A stretch of 64,000 nucleotides of DNA, taken from positions 1-64,000 of the forward strand of contig BPIC01000002.1 in the NCBI GenBank assembly GCA_026003895.1, in the 5' to 3' direction. Source of the DNA: Dehalococcoidia bacterium (GTDB taxonomy: Bacteria > Chloroflexota > Dehalococcoidia > SpSt-223). Below are positions 1 through 8,723 of the stretch, one piece after another; the first letter of the stretch is position 1, and each line of letters starts with the position of its first letter. A program made the translations under genes and the position numbers. Under the pieces are notes generated by a model. It did not search any database and was not told the DNA's origin. It was given only the letters and a program-made list of their open reading frames with translations.

Positions 1-2
1 CC

Positions 3-632
3 GGCTTTGCGGTGCCCGAGAAATCGCATTTCGCTGACAGCGATCACGAAATCTTTATGTATGAAGGGGAGTTTGCCTTCGATCGCGTTCATCCCTTGCG
101 AGAAGGCGACTATCTCTACCGGCCTGCAGGAACGGTCTACGGCGATCAGGAGCATTCCGACGGCGGCGGAACGCAGCTCATTTCGTTCGGCCGCGAATCG
201 GTGAAATTCCACCTCGATGATCCGCCCTCGCCCTGGCCCGGTGAATATCGAATCGACGAACGCTGGACGACACGCAAGGCACAACCGATGTACGTTCGAA
301 CGCCGGAACTTCCCTGGGTCCGCTCGACGCTCGGGTACGGATCCACGAAAAGCGCATTCGCGGCGTCCCCGGGCGAGCCGTCTTCAGTTTTTGGCCGCAG
401 CAGCCATTCTCCTTGGGCGGCTGATGCAGCGTTCTTGCTGCGCATTCCGGCAGGCTATCGCGGGCCATTCCCTCTCTGGTCCGGGTTCATCGTGGAGCTC
501 ATGACGCTGGATGGCGAGGCGACCGTCGGCGAGCAGACTTGGCGGCGAGGGGTCTATGCCTTCGGCCGACCGCTCGGCGAAACGGCGGTCGAGCGCGATC
601 TCATCCTCTACGGGCGTTGCTTCGAAGAGTAG
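3..632 (+). CDS. Cupin-fold protein, 5' end outside the window
   Basis: The reading frame is open to the left edge, so this is the C-terminal part of a gene; a GTG at 12 is the first possible start inside the window but is probably internal. Near the visible N-terminus, a Tyr-Glu-Gly-Glu-Phe turn followed by LREGDYLYRPAGTVYG matches the second half of a cupin core, where a glycine-rich turn and a PxG step bring metal-ligand side chains together. A second, more diverged beta-rich half follows, so the protein may be a bicupin of the ChrR type. It ends two bases before the stop of a minus-strand membrane protein, so the two genes are convergent. Substrate and role cannot be read from the sequence. 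Confidence 0.6.
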   Translation, partial: GFAVPEKSHFADSDHEIFMYEGEFAFDRVHPLREGDYLYRPAGTVYGDQEHSDGGGTQLISFGRESVKFHLDDPPSPWPGEYRIDERWTTRKAQPMYVRTPELPWVRSTLGYGSTKSAFAASPGEPSSVFGRSSHSPWAADAAFLLRIPAGYRGPFPLWSGFIVELMTLDGEATVGEQTWRRGVYAFGRPLGETAVERDLILYGRCFEE

Positions 633-633
633 G

Positions 634-1508
634 TCAATAGACAATCCGGGTGGTGGCGACCCAAAACATCGCCTGCACGAGCAGGCCGGTCGACAAGACG
701 ACGTAGGCCGCGACCCGTTCGCGGGCATAGAGCACCGCGGCGGCGACAAAGTTGATCGCAAAGAGGGCAAGCGCGATCGCCGGCAATCGGAAGGACATCG
801 CTGCGCGGCCCGATGAAGTCGACCTCGCCGAGCAGGTTGAAGTGCAGCGGCAGCAGGTCGGGCAACGTCGGGTAGTAATACAGCACGTAGCCAAACAGCG
901 CCGCGTTGACGAGGATCGCCAATCCCGTGATCGCAATGGCCACGGCGTCATGCACGATGCCCAGCTTGAGCGGGCCAGCGTAGTGGATGGTCTCCAACTG
1001 CAGCGTCAAGCTGCGGATGGTGAGTGGTCCCGATTCCTCCGGCTGCTCACGCGGCTCGAGCCGGCTGACCAGGGCGTCCGTGAAAGCGTTGCACGTCTCC
1101 TGGGGCGATCCCGTAGGCTGTGCCCGGGGTTTGGACGTAGAGCAACTGGTCTGGGGTCCGGTAGGTGGCATAGAGAAGCACTTGGCCGATGCCGTCGACG
1201 ACCGCGCGTCCGACGGCGTTCCCGGGCCAACGCACGCCGGCGAGGCGCTTGGGCGCTGGCCGCTCGAAACCGTAGGCGACGCCGGTGATCCGTTCGAGTG
1301 GGATCACTTGGTGGGCCAGCCCCCACCGGATAACGAGCGCCCGGTCGTTCAGTTCATAGCTGAGGAAGAGCGCCGAAAGCGCCCAGTAGGCAAAGAGCGA
1401 GCCGACGCCGACCGCCCCAAAAAGGAAGACGATCAGCCAAAACATCTCGATCGATGGCGGCGTGACCGTGAGCCGGTAGATCACCACGAGGACGGGCAGC
1501 ACGAGCAC
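634..1508 (-). pseudogene. Bacterial PH-domain/DUF1648-like membrane protein, interrupted by two frameshifts
   Basis: Three minus-strand frames join into one protein. Residues coded at 1508-1090 give a membrane segment and a PH-like beta domain (YELNDRALVIRWGLAHQVIP). Adding one frame change near 1088 continues into AFTDALVSRLEP and two more membrane segments with LLPLHFNLLGEVDFIGP, a DUF1648-type motif. A second change near 791 leads to LPAIALALFAINF and the stop. Each break is repaired by removing one base, so sequencing error is as likely as gene decay. The start is uncertain: the frame is open back to the ilvE stop, the GTG at 1508 falls inside the first hydrophobic stretch, and no good start lies upstream. 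Function unknown; proteins of this kind often sit in membranes as paired subunits. Confidence 0.6.
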
Positions 1509-1625
1509 GGCGGGAATGGCGAGGCCGACGATCGCCGCGGTCAGCCTGCCGGGCGGCGTGGCGACGAGCGTTGGACGGGAGACGGACGCCGATTCGATCG
1601 TGGTGATGGGCGCGATCCTCGCGGT

Positions 1626-2564
1626 CTAACGACCGGCCGCGACCGGGGCGGACCGAACCGGCGTGCACCAGTCGATGTACTTCTTGTTCACGCCGCGCAC
1701 GACATCAAAGTACAGCTTGCTGATTTGGCGGGTAATTGCTCCGATCTCGCCGTTGCCGACCGGTCGGCGGTCGACCTCGACGACCGGCGTCACGTGGGCC
1801 GCGGTCCCGGTGAGGAAAATCTCGTCAGCGACGTAAAGTTCGCTTCGGTCCACCGTGCGCTCGATCGTCCGAATTCCCAGCTCATCGGCGGCCAGCTTCA
1901 TCACCGAATGGCGGGTGATGCCCTCGAGGATGTTTTCGTTGATTCCTGGCGTGTGCAGGACGCCGTCGCGGACAAGGAAGATGTTCTCGCCGCTGCCTTC
2001 CGAAACGTGGCCGTCGTGGTTCAGCATGATCGCTTCGTCGTAGCCGTTGAGGTGCGCCTCGGTGCGCGCCAGAGCGCTGTTGACGTAGCCGCCGGTTACC
2101 TTGGCGCGCGCCGGGATGGTGTTATCGTCGATCCGCCGCCAACTTGAGACGCACACCTTGATCCCCGCGTCGACGTCCAAATAGTTGCCGAACGGGCTGA
2201 CGAAGATCACGAGGGCATCGTCGAGGTCGTGCAACCGCACCCCGAGCACCGGCGTTCCCTTATAGGCCATCGGGCGGATGTACACGTCTTCGCGACAGCC
2301 GCTCCGCTCGACGAGCTCGACGGTGATCGCGCACAGGTCGTCCACCGAGTACGGCAAGGTGATGTTGAGCACCTTCGCGCTGCGGAGCAGCCGCTGGTAG
2401 TGCTCGCGCAGCCGGAAGAGATAAATCGTCTCTTCCTCGGCGTTCCAATTGCCGCGGATGCCTTCGAAGCAGCCGGTTCCGTAGTGGAGGGCGTGGGTCG
2501 CCACTGAGACCTTGGCGTCCTCCAAGGCGACGAACTGGCCATTGAGAAACGCATGAGGTCTCAT
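1626..2564 (-). CDS. ilvE: Branched-chain amino acid aminotransferase
   Basis: A fold-type IV PLP transaminase of 312 residues, the usual family length. It reversibly transfers the amino group between glutamate and the 2-oxo acids of Val, Leu and Ile, the last step of branched-chain synthesis, in the cytoplasm. The N-terminal LNGQFV, the HYGTGCFEGIRG segment and the PLP lysine (Lys155 in PARAKVTGGYVNS) followed by VSEGSGENIF are all present. The ATG at 2564 is chosen because an AAGGGAGAG ribosome site lies about eight bases upstream; the longer GTG start at 2600 adds residues unlike the family. It lies 50 kb from the ilv/leu operon of this window, so it is regulated separately. It reads in the same direction as coaBC. 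Confidence 0.95.
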   Translation of the reverse strand: MRPHAFLNGQFVALEDAKVSVATHALHYGTGCFEGIRGNWNAEEETIYLFRLREHYQRLLRSAKVLNITLPYSVDDLCAITVELVERSGCREDVYIRPMAYKGTPVLGVRLHDLDDALVIFVSPFGNYLDVDAGIKVCVSSWRRIDDNTIPARAKVTGGYVNSALARTEAHLNGYDEAIMLNHDGHVSEGSGENIFLVRDGVLHTPGINENILEGITRHSVMKLAADELGIRTIERTVDRSELYVADEIFLTGTAAHVTPVVEVDRRPVGNGEIGAITRQISKLYFDVVRGVNKKYIDWCTPVRSAPVAAGR

Positions 2565-2637
2565 CGTTCGATGCTCTCCCTTCCGCCGCGAAACTGCCAC
2601 CCGCTGCTCGGGATTATAGGTATCCCCCGACGGCCTC

Positions 2638-3834
2638 TCAAGCGTGGCGAGCCCGCAGCCGCTCGACCACGCGGTCGAGGATCCGGTCAGCCACCTCGCG
2701 CTTACTCAGAAGCGGGAGGCTCTCCACACCGTCGGGCGACAAGAAGACGACGCGGTTGGTGTCCACGGCAAAGCCGGCGTCCGACGCCGAAACATCGTTG
2801 GCGACGATCAGGTCGAGGCCTTTAGCGCGGAGTTTTTCGGCGGCGTTGGCGAGGAGGTTCTCGGTTTCGGCGGCGAACCCAACGCGCACAAAGTCGCCCC
2901 GCACCGACGCCAGAATGTCCGGATTTTTGACAAGGTCGAGCGTCAGTCGTTCGTCCTGCTTCTTGATCTTTTCGGGTGCAGGCGCGGCAACCCGATAGTC
3001 GGCGACCGCCGCTGCCATCACCAACACGTCAGCCTCGCGACAGGCCGTGGCAACGGCGGCCAACATCTCCTCCGCGCTCTCGACGGGGATGGCGGTGACA
3101 GCCGGCGGTGGCGGCAACCCAGCGCTGGTGATGAGGGTAACTCGCGCTCCCCGGTCGCGGGCCGCTTCGGCAATGGCATAGCCCTGTTTGCCGGAGGAGC
3201 GATTGCTAATGTAACGAACAGGGTCGATCGGCTCGCGAGTGCCACCGGCGGTAACGACGACGTGCCGGCCAGCGAGATCGCCCCCGCGCCCGAGGACCGC
3301 TGCCAAGTGGCCGAGGATCGTCGCGGGCTCCGCCATCCGCCCGATTCCGCTCGCGCCGGAGGCGAGATGGCCGGTTCCTGGCTCGACAATGGTCGCGCCG
3401 CGCTCGCGCAGCGCTGCGAGGTGCTGCTGGGTTGCCGGGTGCAGCCACATCCGGGATTCCATCGCCGGGGCGAGCACGAGCGGGGCATGCGTGGAGAGCG
3501 CGACACAGCCGAGCAAGTCGTCCGCGAGGCCAAGGGCGAGCCGCGCGAGAGTGTGGGCGGTTGCTGGCGCGATCAGGAGCGCTTCCGCGAAGTCGGCAAG
3601 GTCGACGTGGAGAACACCGCTCGGGTGATGGGGATCCCAAAGGTCGCTCGCGACGAGGCGGTGGGTGATCGCGCGGAAGGAGAGCGGTTGGATGAACTGG
3701 AGCGCTCCGGCTGTCAGGATCGTGTCGACCAATGCGCCCGCTTTGAAAAGGTCGCTGGCGATCTGCACGGCCTTGTAGGCGGCGATCGATCCGCTGACGG
3801 CGAGGACGATTCGGCGGCCGCGCAGTGCGATCAT
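2638..3834 (-). CDS. coaBC: Bifunctional phosphopantothenoylcysteine decarboxylase/synthetase
   Basis: This 398-residue protein carries both steps that turn 4'-phosphopantothenate and cysteine into 4'-phosphopantetheine for CoA. The N-terminal CoaC flavodoxin-like half shows GSIAAYK, the active-site His near 76 (VLHVDLADFA) and a PAMESRMW loop at 123-130. The CoaB half begins near 195 with VVVTAGGTREPIDPVRYI and has SNRSSGKQG, AAAVADYR, KIKKQ and LVKNPDIL for nucleotide and substrate binding. Oddities: the family loop PxMNxxMW has Glu in place of Asn, and the clamp segment reads HLASG rather than LACG. Both variants might be lineage-specific. The start overlaps the coaX stop by four bases (ATGA), implying translational coupling in a coaX-coaBC operon. 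Confidence 0.95.
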   Translation of the reverse strand: MIALRGRRIVLAVSGSIAAYKAVQIASDLFKAGALVDTILTAGALQFIQPLSFRAITHRLVASDLWDPHHPSGVLHVDLADFAEALLIAPATAHTLARLALGLADDLLGCVALSTHAPLVLAPAMESRMWLHPATQQHLAALRERGATIVEPGTGHLASGASGIGRMAEPATILGHLAAVLGRGGDLAGRHVVVTAGGTREPIDPVRYISNRSSGKQGYAIAEAARDRGARVTLITSAGLPPPPAVTAIPVESAEEMLAAVATACREADVLVMAAAVADYRVAAPAPEKIKKQDERLTLDLVKNPDILASVRGDFVRVGFAAETENLLANAAEKLRAKGLDLIVANDVSASDAGFAVDTNRVVFLSPDGVESLPLLSKREVADRILDRVVERLRARHA

Positions 3835-4604
3835 GCTGTCGGTCGGTTGAGTTGATAAATGTGGTAGAGCCCGGTCAAGGTCAGGTCGTGGTCAACGACG
3901 GTAATCGTTGTCGACTCGCGGGCGATGATGTCGGCAAGGCCGCCGGTGGCGATCACCGCGGCGTCACCGCCCAGCTCGCGCTTGATCCGCTCGACTAACC
4001 CGTCGACAAGCCCGACATAGCCGAAGATGATGCCGGCTTGCATCGCTGTCACCGTATTGCGACCGATCACCGACTTGGGGCGGACCAGATCGATACGCGG
4101 CAGCTTGGCGGCGTGGGCGAACAATGCTTCGCTGGCAATGCCGATTCCTGGCGCGATTGCGCCGCCGAGATAGTCTCCATCCTTCGAAATGGCATCGAAG
4201 GTCGTCGCGGTGCCGAAATCGACCACGATGGCTGGTCCGCCATAAACGCGCGCCGCGGCGACGGCATTGGCGATCCGGTCCGCGCCAACTTCCCGCGGCT
4301 GCTCGGAAGAGATCCGGATGCCGGTGCGCACCCCGGCTTCGACGACAAGCGGCTGTCGGCCGAACGTTCGTTCGCACACTTGGACCATGGTTCCGACGAG
4401 TGGCGGGACCACGCTCGAGAGGATGATGTCGGTAATTGCGTCCAGGGCGATGCCCCCTGGCGGCAGCATCCCCCGCAGGAGAACCGCATATTCGTCCGGG
4501 GTCTTGTGGACGTCGGTGGCGAAGCGCCAGGTGGCCCGGAGGTGTTCGCCGACGTACACCCCGATTGCCACGTTGGTGTTGCCGACATCGATGACCAGAA
4601 GCAC
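3831..4604 (-). CDS. coaX: Type III pantothenate kinase
   Basis: A 257-residue CoaX that phosphorylates pantothenate with ATP in the first step of CoA synthesis. The opening MLLVIDVGNTN is the diagnostic ASKHA phosphate-binding motif. Further on come GADRIANAVAAARVYGGP and VVDFGTATTFDAI, which hold the conserved aspartate and the potassium/nucleotide contacts, then GGAIAPGIGIASEALFAHAA. Length and order agree with the family, and type III enzymes are known to be insensitive to CoA feedback. It is translationally coupled to coaBC and lies about 5 kb from panD, so three CoA-pathway genes cluster in this part of the chromosome. Confidence 0.95.
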   Translation of the reverse strand: MLLVIDVGNTNVAIGVYVGEHLRATWRFATDVHKTPDEYAVLLRGMLPPGGIALDAITDIILSSVVPPLVGTMVQVCERTFGRQPLVVEAGVRTGIRISSEQPREVGADRIANAVAAARVYGGPAIVVDFGTATTFDAISKDGDYLGGAIAPGIGIASEALFAHAAKLPRIDLVRPKSVIGRNTVTAMQAGIIFGYVGLVDGLVERIKRELGGDAAVIATGGLADIIARESTTITVVDHDLTLTGLYHIYQLNRPTA

Positions 4605-4731
4605 GGGCGACCCCCAGAGATCGCCCGAACGCTACCAGCCTCTCTTCGAGGCTGTCAAGGCGCGTCTTGCTCGGGGGAACAAAGGTGGCGCGACGCTGCG
4701 CAGCGGCTGGCGGCCGCGCCGCGGCGGTGGT

Positions 4732-4947
4732 CTAGGCAGCGACCGGGTTCTTGCGCGGGCGGCCTCGCTTGGCGGGAGGCAGGGGTTCGAGCCGAGGCGG
4801 CGGCGGAGGAGCGATGCCGAGAATGCGCTCTTCCTCGGCGACGCTCAGCATGCGCGAGCATTGGAGGCAGGAGGTGATCTGCTCGACCGGGTTGCGAATC
4901 AGGTCGCCGCCGCACTTGGGGCACTTCTTGAAATAGACGTTCAACAT
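4732..4947 (-). CDS. Small zinc-ribbon protein with a C-terminal AT-hook
   Basis: A 71-residue protein starting at the ATG at 4947, which has GGAGG five bases ahead. Residues 9-12 (CPKCGG) and a second CLQC pair about 25 residues later form a four-cysteine zinc ribbon. After a polyproline linker the C-terminus reads KRGRPRKNP, the core of an AT-hook that enters the minor groove of DNA. The combination suggests a nucleic-acid binding protein, perhaps a small chromatin or transcription factor, but no partner is visible. It is divergent from the tiny lipoprotein gene at 5114, with about 165 bases between the two starts. No close family is recognised. Confidence 0.65.
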   Translation of the reverse strand: MLNVYFKKCPKCGGDLIRNPVEQITSCLQCSRMLSVAEEERILGIAPPPPPRLEPLPPAKRGRPRKNPVAA

Positions 4948-5113
4948 CTCGGCCCTCCGCGCTCGCGTCATTGCGAGTCCGGATCTCGCGGGCTCATGCC
5001 TCGCCCGCTATGAGGTATACGCAGTACCCCGCGCGACTGGATTTCCGATTTTTCATCCTCCAGCGGGCCTTTCAATCTGGCATCATCCCGCCACCACGCG
5101 ACGGAGGAGAGGA

Positions 5114-5233
5114 ATGCGACGAAGGCGCGACGCCCGGTTTTGGGCGCTCCTCTTCGCGACAGGCCTTCCGCTCACCTTTGGCTGTGTCTGGCTGCTCGCC
5201 AGCTGCGCGCGCGGTCCGCTGCCGCTCGGCTGA
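5114..5233 (+). CDS. Very small predicted lipoprotein, 39 residues
   Basis: A short frame with a strong ribosome site (GGAGGAGAGG just before the ATG). It begins MRRRR, runs through a hydrophobic stretch of about 20 residues and reaches LLASC at 27-31, a fair lipobox with Cys31. Signal peptidase II cleavage would leave only a nine-residue lipopeptide, CARGPLPLG. The stop is seven bases from the convergent LPxTG-like gene. The signals of start, charge, hydrophobic core and lipobox support a real gene, but short frames arise by chance in GC-rich DNA and no homology was tested. A single-pass small membrane protein is the alternative. Confidence 0.45.
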   Translation: MRRRRDARFWALLFATGLPLTFGCVWLLASCARGPLPLG

Positions 5234-5240
5234 ACTCGCG

Positions 5241-5909
5241 CTAGTCGCCCGCTGGTCGGCTGCGGCGGGCACGGACGATCAGCGCCGCCCCAAACACCAG
5301 CGCCGCGCCAACGACGACGAGGAGGCCGGCGTTGCCGCCGCCATCGCCGCGGTAGCTGCCGTCGCCAGTGCGCGGGAGCCCGACCGTTGTCGTCGGCGTG
5401 CCGGGGACGAGCGTGGCAGTGGCCGTGGCGGCTCCCTGGGTGGGGGTGCGGGCGGCGACCGTCGGTGTCACGGTGCGAGTCACGGTCGCTGTTCCCGGCG
5501 CGGGCGTTCTGGTGACCGTATTTGTGGCGGCCGGCACGCCGGTCGGGGTGATGGTCCGCGTTTGGGTCGGTGTCTGCGTTTGGGTAGCGGTGGCGGTCGC
5601 ACCGGCCTGACCAGTCGCGGTCGGCGTGAACGTCTGCCCGGGCGGTCGGGTTGGTGAGACGTAGGGCGTCGGCGAGGCAGCCGACGTGTTCGTCGGCGTC
5701 GGGGTGTTCGTCGCCTGAAACGGTACGCGCACTGCCCCTCGGCTGGTGAGGTCCTCACAGGGACGCGTTGAATCGCTCGGTTCTTCCCAAGGAAGGACAA
5801 TGCCCGCGCAGCGGGCAGCCTGCGCGGCGGCCGGAACGAGTGCACTCCACCAGGCGAGGCCGAGCGGGAGCAGGATCGCTGCCACGATTAGCAGCCGCCG
5901 CCGGTCCAT
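5241..5909 (-). CDS. Thr/Pro-rich surface protein with LPxTG-like C-terminal anchor
   Basis: The 222-residue product starts at MDRRRLLIVAAILLP, a signal peptide or N-terminal anchor, has two cysteines in the short mature N-terminus, then about 110 residues of Thr/Pro/Ala-rich sequence that would form an extended, possibly glycosylated stalk. The end is a textbook sorting signal: GLPRTGDG, a hydrophobic span (LLVVVGAALVFGAALIV) and a basic tail RARRSR. Such signals are cut and linked by sortases; no sortase gene is in the window. The ATG at 5909 is preferred over 5942 because the signal-like sequence begins there. The stalk is low complexity, so function cannot be inferred beyond surface display. 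Confidence 0.6.
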   Translation of the reverse strand: MDRRRLLIVAAILLPLGLAWWSALVPAAAQAARCAGIVLPWEEPSDSTRPCEDLTSRGAVRVPFQATNTPTPTNTSAASPTPYVSPTRPPGQTFTPTATGQAGATATATQTQTPTQTRTITPTGVPAATNTVTRTPAPGTATVTRTVTPTVAARTPTQGAATATATLVPGTPTTTVGLPRTGDGSYRGDGGGNAGLLVVVGAALVFGAALIVRARRSRPAGD

Positions 5910-6001
5910 CCCTCGTCCCCTCGTCTGCTCGTCATGCGGCACGCCGCCGCCGCGGGAAGGCTAGCAGACAACCAGCCGGTCTCGAAAGCCCATGTGCCCC
6001 G

Positions 6002-6325
6002 TCAACTGCATTGGAGTACTCGGCGCAGGATGACGCTGCCGCCGAGGGCAATCAGGAGGAATCCGGCGATCCTCTTCCACGGCACGTTGACCGCGCTGGC
6101 GAGCGGGATGGTGAGAGGAATTGCGCGAGAGCGCGCCACGACGCCAAGCGCGGGGAGGAGTTGGCCGCGCGGCAGCAGCCCCGCCGCTACCGGAACACCG
6201 ATGACCACCATGATTCCGGCCCACCACCATCCGGTGCTGATGAGCAGACCGATGCCGGTGAGCCAAATGCCGGCAATTATGCTGCCAACGCTGCAGCCGT
6301 CGACCGACCGGTCCGGAGCATTCAC
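6002..6325 (-). CDS. Small membrane protein, unknown
   Basis: A 107-residue protein with two hydrophobic blocks: VGSIIAGIWLTGIGLLIS plus WWWAGIMVVIGVPVAAGLL in the first half, and RIAGFLLIALGGSVILRR close to the C-terminus. These give three or four membrane helices with short loops. The GTG at 6325 is taken as start because a TTG at 6373 would lie inside the end of mutS2 and add a polar tail; this choice is uncertain. It lies downstream of mutS2 on the same strand and may be cotranscribed. No family recognised; it resembles phage-shock or LiaF-type small membrane proteins only in layout. Confidence 0.5.
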   Translation of the reverse strand: MNAPDRSVDGCSVGSIIAGIWLTGIGLLISTGWWWAGIMVVIGVPVAAGLLPRGQLLPALGVVARSRAIPLTIPLASAVNVPWKRIAGFLLIALGGSVILRRVLQCS

Positions 6326-6353
6326 TCCGGTCTGGTGATGGGCGTCGACGACG

Positions 6354-8723
6354 CTAGACAGCGAGCTTGGCAATCGTTGCGCCTTCGCCGCCTTCGGTTA
6401 ACGCAGCCGGCGCCCAATCGCGTACCAGCGGATGGGCGGCGAGGTGAGTGCGGACAACTTGGCGCAGCGCCCCCGTCCCCTTCCCGTGGACGACGCGGAC
6501 CTCGGACAGCCCGGTAAGATAGGCGTCGTTGAGGTAGCGATCGAGCGCCTCGTACACCTCATCGACCCGGCGGCCGCGAAGATCGAGTTGAACGCCCGGC
6601 GAGTTGGGCAGCGGTGGCAAAGTCGTGCGCCGTTCCTGGTGTGCTCGGCGATGTTCCCGGGCGGCGTCCTGTGCGGACATCGGTTCGAGGTCGCGGAGCG
6701 GGACCCGCGTCTTCATCGCGCCGAGGCGAACTTCCGCCTCCTCACGCTCCGGGAAGAGTGCGACGAGCTCACCGGTTTGGCCGAGCCGGCGGAGATGAAC
6801 CGGATCGCCGACGCGGAGCGGGCGGGGGCGCGGCGGCGGACGGCGCGGATGGCTCGGCCGCCGGACGCGTCGGACAAAGGCCTGCCGCGCCGCGGCGAGT
6901 TCGGCGGCCGCTTCCGCCACCGTTTGGATGGAAGGTCGCTCCGTGGCGACGGCAGCGGCGCGCTGCAAGACACGCAGCAATTCGTCCGCTTCTCGCAAGG
7001 CTTCGCTTCGTATCTCCTCTACTAGCCGGTCCCGATCCCGTTCGACAGTCGCCAGTGCGTCCGCCAACCGAGTCCGCTCAGCTTCGGCGGCGGCTGCTGC
7101 CTCGGCCACGCGTTGACGTTCGGCTGCCAGCGCGTCGCGTTCGCGCTGCAAATCGGCGAGCAACCGTTCGATCTCAGCGTCGGTCGGCGAGAGCAGGGCC
7201 CGCGCCTCGTCGATGATTTCCGGGGCTAGCCCGAGCCGCGTCGCGATTGCGAGGGCGTTGCTTGCGCCGGGCGTCCCGATGACGAGCCGGTAGGTCGGCG
7301 CAAGAGTGAGCGGGTCGAACTCGACCGAGGCGTTGCGCACGCCAGGCGTCGTGTGAGCAAACACCTTGACTTCACTGTAGTGGGTGGTTGCGATTGTCGG
7401 GATGCGACGCCGGACGAGGTGGGCAAGGAGCGCTCGGGCCAATGCCGATCCTTCCACGGGGTCGGTGCCCGCACCCAGTTCGTCAAGCAGAACGAGCGTC
7501 GCCGGGCTGGCGTCGCGCAGGATGTCGACGATTGCGCCGATATGGGAGCTGAACGTCGAAAGCGACTGCTCGATGCTCTGCTCGTCGCCGATGTCGGCGG
7601 CGACTCCGCGGAATGCCGGCACGGTCGAGCCGTCGGCGGCGGGGATCGGCATGCCGGCGAGCGCCATCAGCGTGAGGAGGCCGACCGTCTTGAGCGCCAC
7701 CGTTTTGCCGCCGGTGTTCGGACCAGTGATCACGAGGACAAACTCGTCGCTCGTGAGCTCAACCGAAATCGGCACCACACGTTCACCGAGGAGCGGGTGG
7801 CGAGCATCGCGGAGGTCGAGCCGCCACGTGCCGCTGCTGGGCGTGAGGCGCGGCCGGACGGCGTGCAACGCCTCGGCGTACCGTGCCTTCGCGAGTTCAA
7901 GATCGATGGCGGCGAGGATCTCAACGTCGGCGACGATCGCGGGCGCCTGATCGCCGACGTCGGCCGAGATCCGCCGCAGGATGCGCTCGATTTCACGCTC
8001 CTCTTCGAGCTGCAATTCGCGCCAGCGGTTGTTCATCTCGACGATTTCGAGCGGTTCGAGGAAGACGGTCGCCCCGCTCGCTGAGACGTCGTGGACGATT
8101 CCCCGAACCTGCCCCTTGAAGTCGGCCTTCACCGGCACCACATAGCGGCCTTCGCGCACCGTTACGATCGGCTCTTGAAGGACCGTCTTGCCGAGAGGAG
8201 AGGCGAGATAGTGGTCGAGCCGGGCGCGCAGTTGGTCGTGAGCGGCGCGCAGCTCGGCACGGATACGTGCCAACGGGGCGCTCGCACTGTCGAGCACCTC
8301 GCCGCGCCGACCGATGCAGCGGGCAATCTCGTCTTCCAGTGCTGAGCAGTCGACGAGGTCGGAGGCGATCTCGCTCAACACCGGTAATTGGTCGGCGAGC
8401 CGGGTGAGCAGCCCGCGTGTTTGGCGCGCCGCCGCCAGCGTCGCGGCGATGTCGAGTAAGGCAAGCGGCTCCACCAGCCCGCCGAGGGCGGCTTGGCGCG
8501 CCGGCGCTCGCACGTCGCGCGCGCCGCCGATCGAGAAGGTCGGCTTTAGCCGAAGCAGCGTCCGGGCATCCTCGGCGGCCTGTTGGGCGCGCTCGGCAGC
8601 CGGCAGGGTCGGTTCGGGCTGCAGCGCAAGGGCAAGTTCACGACTGGCGGAGAAGGCAGCGAAGCGAGCGAGGCGCTCACGAATCTTGTCGAATTCGAGA
8701 AGGCGAATGACCCGGTCGTTCAC
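6354..8723 (-). CDS. mutS2: Endonuclease MutS2 (MutS-family ATPase with Smr domain)
   Basis: The 789-residue protein has the MutS2 plan: clamp/core region to about 300, ABC-type ATPase with Walker A GPNTGGKT at 334-341, the LVLLDELGAGTDP Walker B/D-loop and a TTHYSEVK switch, a long charged coiled coil around 510-600, and a C-terminal Smr nuclease domain with LDLRGRRVDEV and VVHGKGTGALR. It lacks the mismatch-recognition N-domain of MutS. Family members suppress homologous recombination by cutting branched intermediates, and some act in rescuing collided ribosomes. Length matches the family. The GTG/ATG region at 8723 gives the normal MNDRVIRLLEFDKI N-terminus. It stands first in its strand group, with a small membrane gene behind it. 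Confidence 0.95.
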   Translation of the reverse strand: MNDRVIRLLEFDKIRERLARFAAFSASRELALALQPEPTLPAAERAQQAAEDARTLLRLKPTFSIGGARDVRAPARQAALGGLVEPLALLDIAATLAAARQTRGLLTRLADQLPVLSEIASDLVDCSALEDEIARCIGRRGEVLDSASAPLARIRAELRAAHDQLRARLDHYLASPLGKTVLQEPIVTVREGRYVVPVKADFKGQVRGIVHDVSASGATVFLEPLEIVEMNNRWRELQLEEEREIERILRRISADVGDQAPAIVADVEILAAIDLELAKARYAEALHAVRPRLTPSSGTWRLDLRDARHPLLGERVVPISVELTSDEFVLVITGPNTGGKTVALKTVGLLTLMALAGMPIPAADGSTVPAFRGVAADIGDEQSIEQSLSTFSSHIGAIVDILRDASPATLVLLDELGAGTDPVEGSALARALLAHLVRRRIPTIATTHYSEVKVFAHTTPGVRNASVEFDPLTLAPTYRLVIGTPGASNALAIATRLGLAPEIIDEARALLSPTDAEIERLLADLQRERDALAAERQRVAEAAAAAEAERTRLADALATVERDRDRLVEEIRSEALREADELLRVLQRAAAVATERPSIQTVAEAAAELAAARQAFVRRVRRPSHPRRPPPRPRPLRVGDPVHLRRLGQTGELVALFPEREEAEVRLGAMKTRVPLRDLEPMSAQDAAREHRRAHQERRTTLPPLPNSPGVQLDLRGRRVDEVYEALDRYLNDAYLTGLSEVRVVHGKGTGALRQVVRTHLAAHPLVRDWAPAALTEGGEGATIAKLAV

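Noticed and set aside
987..2147. A 386-codon plus-strand frame over the PH and ilvE genes
   Set aside because: Antisense shadow: low hydrophobicity, high Arg/Gly/Asp, no ribosome site; the minus strand encodes ilvE.
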